Part shown: positions 61,848-64,000 of the stretch, piece by piece | Layout of the letters: each line of letters starts with the position of its first letter | How positions within the stretch are numbered: the first letter of the stretch is position 1 | Assembly (NCBI RefSeq): GCF_004769555.1 | Contig: NZ_RQFY01000006.1 | Span: 310,001 to 374,000 of the forward strand | Source: Leptospira koniambonensis | Lineage (GTDB): Bacteria > Spirochaetota > Leptospiria > Leptospirales > Leptospiraceae | Length of the DNA stretch: 64,000 nucleotides | Direction of reading: 5' to 3' | Made by a program: the position numbers and the translations under genes | The notes under the pieces: generated by a model | What the model was told of the DNA's origin: nothing | The model's database searches: none | The model's input: the letters and a program-made list of their open reading frames with translations, nothing else

Positions 61848-63005
61848 TTAAGGCCTCTTTTTTACCCGATCCACCCAAGTCAGATTAGAATTCAGAAAAT
61901 AATTCGTAAACATTGCGATCGAGATCGCGACCAGGTCGCATAAAAGTCTTAACTCGAAATTCTGAGACATTCCTAAACGAGGTAAAATTTTATAAAATAG
62001 TAGTTGGAATATTCCCAACTGCACAAAAATCCCAAGTGCGCTTACTCCTGAGAATATGATAAATCCCCGGATCGCCGCCCATTTTTCGTATCTAGTTTCG
62101 TAAAATGTAAAGTAATTGTTCAGTATAAAATTACTGATAATAGAAAGTTCTATTCCGAAAAATACAGAGCTAGGAAAGATCGGTAGTATCCCGATACCTG
62201 TTTCCAGGTCTTTTACACCTAAGTTTTCGAATAAGATAAAACCTAAAAGATTCACTATTACTCCGCTTATTCCTACAAGAGAGTATAATAAAAATGTGGA
62301 AGAGATCCATTTGCCGAAACGTAGATCTAATACAGTCATTAAAAAACTTCTGGCGATTGAATTATTGATTTTTGTTTCTCCATGAAGTCTTGTGCGAAAA
62401 TAGAATGGGACCTCTGCAATATTTAAGCCTTTCTCTGCTCTGCCTAAGATCTCGAGTAGGATCTTGAAACCGATTGGATTGATCTTGTACCCGTATTTAA
62501 AAAACACTTCTCTTTTGATCGCAAAAAATCCGCTCATAGGATCAGAGATCCTGATCGGAAGAAGAAATTTTGTAAAAGCATTCGCCGTCACACTTAAAAA
62601 TTTACGTATAAAATTCCATTTTCCTGTGGAACCACCATTGGCATATCTGGTGCCCACTGCAACATCTGCACCCTCTTCCAGACTTTTTAACATTTGTGGC
62701 AGGACAGATTCGTCATGTTGTAGGTCGGAATCCATGACCAGAAAATTTTCACCTTCTGCGGCGCTCATCCCAGTTATAATTGCAGAAGAGAGTCCTTTTT
62801 CAGTCATTCTTCGGATCAGCTTTACTTTAGGATTTTGATCTTTTAGGTTTTCCACCACGGACCAAGTTTTGTCGGGGCTATTATCATCTATTACGATTAT
62901 TTCATATTCTAAACCGTTAAAGGTTTTAGATACTCCTGAAATACATTTTTCTATATTTTCGGCTTCGTTGTATGTTGGTAACAATACAGATATCTTAGGT
63001 CTCAT
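61848..63005 (-). CDS. Polyprenol-phosphate mannose synthase fused to a GtrA-like membrane domain
   Basis: ATG 63005 is favoured over GTG 63017 by aagga 5 bases upstream; it shares ATGA with the preceding gene. The product is 385 residues. The GT2 domain (~1-240) has VLLPTYNEAENIE, IVIDDNSPDKTW, VMDSDLQHDESVLPQML (DxD-like metal site) and SDPMSGFFAIKR. The GtrA-like part (~245-380) has four membrane helices. The GT2 half resembles dolichol-phosphate-mannose synthase (DPM1) and would load mannose onto a polyprenyl phosphate; the GtrA half may flip it. Confidence 0.88.
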   Translation of the reverse strand: MRPKISVLLPTYNEAENIEKCISGVSKTFNGLEYEIIVIDDNSPDKTWSVVENLKDQNPKVKLIRRMTEKGLSSAIITGMSAAEGENFLVMDSDLQHDESVLPQMLKSLEEGADVAVGTRYANGGSTGKWNFIRKFLSVTANAFTKFLLPIRISDPMSGFFAIKREVFFKYGYKINPIGFKILLEILGRAEKGLNIAEVPFYFRTRLHGETKINNSIARSFLMTVLDLRFGKWISSTFLLYSLVGISGVIVNLLGFILFENLGVKDLETGIGILPIFPSSVFFGIELSIISNFILNNYFTFYETRYEKWAAIRGFIIFSGVSALGIFVQLGIFQLLFYKILPRLGMSQNFELRLLCDLVAISIAMFTNYFLNSNLTWVDRVKKRP

Positions 63006-64000
63006 TTTTCCTTGCACAATTGGAGTTGGTATAGATATAAACTTGCTCTTCTTTTATTCTTATTTGGATTCATGAACACGGCCAATTCTTCTAAAGGAGA
63101 AGATCTAAAATTTCCTACTAAGATCCAAGGCGGATCTGGATCCACTCCATTCATCACATAATCTTTTCGAACAGCAAGAACTGCAGAGCAGGATTTGAAT
63201 GGATCAAAGTTTTGGATCTTTGGCTGCATATTCTGGTCCAAAGATTCGATGTATTCATATCTTTCTAATGGATCTCTATAGGCGTAGGATACTGGAAGGT
63301 GAGGGATAGAGTCCCTATAAACATAAAGTTCTTTAATATCTTTATGAAAGTTTAGATAACGGACAAGTTCTATTGTGTTATTCTGGATAGTGAAAAAACA
63401 AAGAAGATCTAATAATAGAAAATTAACGATTAGAAATGAAAGTCTTCTTATGGACATTCTTCCTTTTTCAATTCCTCTCCAATATGCACAAAGAGGAGAG
63501 ATCAAGATCAGCAATAGGGGGAGAATAGGGAGTAAAAATCTTTCTTCCTTATGAGGGATCGCAGAATGGACTACCAAAAACAGTACTGAGAATATGATAA
63601 CAGGAACAAATTTGGAATATTCAGATTTCCAATCGAATCCTTTGTATTTGCCTATCAAAAACGGAAAAAGAGAAACTCCAAGTATTGCAGGTAGATATGC
63701 AAACCATGGAGAAGTCCCGTATTCAGCAGAATGTTGCAGATTATAAGAGATATAAGATCTTAAGGAAGAATGAAATGTTCCTCTAAAGATCAGATCTGGC
63801 AATCCTGTGATCAAAGCTAAAAGGGCCGAGAATATTAAAAATGCATAAATATCTTTGAAAGATTTACTTTTCCAAGATCTATATATGACCAATGAGAATA
63901 AAGCAAATGCACAAACTCCGACTTGAAACCTAAAAAGAGAGGCAATTGCCAAAAGACTTAAAGATATTCCTAATTGTTTCCATTCGCCTGATTTCCAATA
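63002..64000 (-). CDS. GT22-like (ALG9/PIG-B type) membrane mannosyltransferase, 5' end outside window
   Basis: The frame is open to the window end, so the N-terminus (with the catalytic first loop) is missing. The visible ~330 residues hold several membrane helices, FRFQVGVCAF, and the family mark SAIPHKEERFLLPILPLL, which is nearly invariant in the GT22 mannosyltransferases that use dolichol-phosphate mannose in eukaryotes. It overlaps the polyprenol-phosphate mannose synthase gene by ATGA, so donor supply and use appear coupled. Confidence 0.8.
   Translation of the reverse strand, partial: YWKSGEWKQLGISLSLLAIASLFRFQVGVCAFALFSLVIYRSWKSKSFKDIYAFLIFSALLALITGLPDLIFRGTFHSSLRSYISYNLQHSAEYGTSPWFAYLPAILGVSLFPFLIGKYKGFDWKSEYSKFVPVIIFSVLFLVVHSAIPHKEERFLLPILPLLLILISPLCAYWRGIEKGRMSIRRLSFLIVNFLLLDLLCFFTIQNNTIELVRYLNFHKDIKELYVYRDSIPHLPVSYAYRDPLERYEYIESLDQNMQPKIQNFDPFKSCSAVLAVRKDYVMNGVDPDPPWILVGNFRSSPLEELAVFMNPNKNKRRASLYLYQLQLCKEK

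Overview
The window looks like a chromosomal segment of a Leptospira-type spirochaete. The support is a low-to-moderate G+C content, many small lipoproteins with relaxed lipoboxes (N, S, G or C before the Cys), a bactofilin, poly-HAMP chemotaxis machinery, HEAT/TPR signalling proteins, and intergenic repeats of the 'agcgcctttgcgtg' kind. The genus is inferred from gene content. No rRNA, tRNA, CRISPR array or intact mobile element was recognised.

Region 1 (1-9.94 kb) is an accessory cassette array. It opens with the 3' end of a large protein ending in a class-3 lipase domain (Ser/Asp/His triad visible), followed by an ankyrin-repeat lipoprotein and a two-domain lipoprotein. Downstream are several short, broken coding tails, each ending just before or overlapping a small lipoprotein gene. 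They are separated by ~280-bp direct repeats and mixed with two transposase remnants, a decayed second copy of the ankyrin/two-domain pair, and a minus-strand gene tail. The layout resembles a polymorphic toxin-immunity locus with orphan and decaying cassettes.

Region 2 (9.94-24.1 kb) holds a circularly permuted ATP-grasp protein, a fatty-acid-hydroxylase-type membrane enzyme and a membrane AraC-type regulator. These are followed by a seven-gene chemotaxis operon on the minus strand (cheY, a STAS protein, cheA, mcp, cheW, cheR, cheB in transcription order). Two paralogous GHKL-ATPase proteins flank the operon, and neither has a recognisable phospho-acceptor histidine. A 60-bp araC remnant directly follows the stop of the second one.

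Region 3 (24.1-34.7 kb) has an SbtA-type transporter, a DUF1304-like protein, a 7TM/PP2C phosphatase with TPRs, a HEAT lipoprotein, an SGNH hydrolase, a small lipoprotein and an MFS transporter.

Region 4 (34.95-50.9 kb) is a tightly packed plus-strand housekeeping block: dapA, dapB, cdaA, ybbR-like, acpS, a TPR protein, bactofilin, a small membrane protein, rpsB, tsf, pyrH, frr, uppS, cdsA, dxr, rseP, proS, trpB, trpA. It links lysine/diaminopimelate synthesis, c-di-AMP signalling, translation, isoprenoid and phospholipid precursor supply and envelope proteolysis. Inverted copies of a ~140-bp repeat lie on either side of the block.

Region 5 (51.3-64 kb) has a CHASE2-adenylate cyclase, dxs, a TPR protein, an acetyltransferase, an alpha/beta hydrolase plus alcohol dehydrogenase pair, conserved proteins of unknown function, a branched palindromic element and an NmrA-like reductase. 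It closes with a coupled pair of a GT22-like mannosyltransferase (cut by the window end) and a polyprenol-phosphate-mannose synthase/GtrA fusion.
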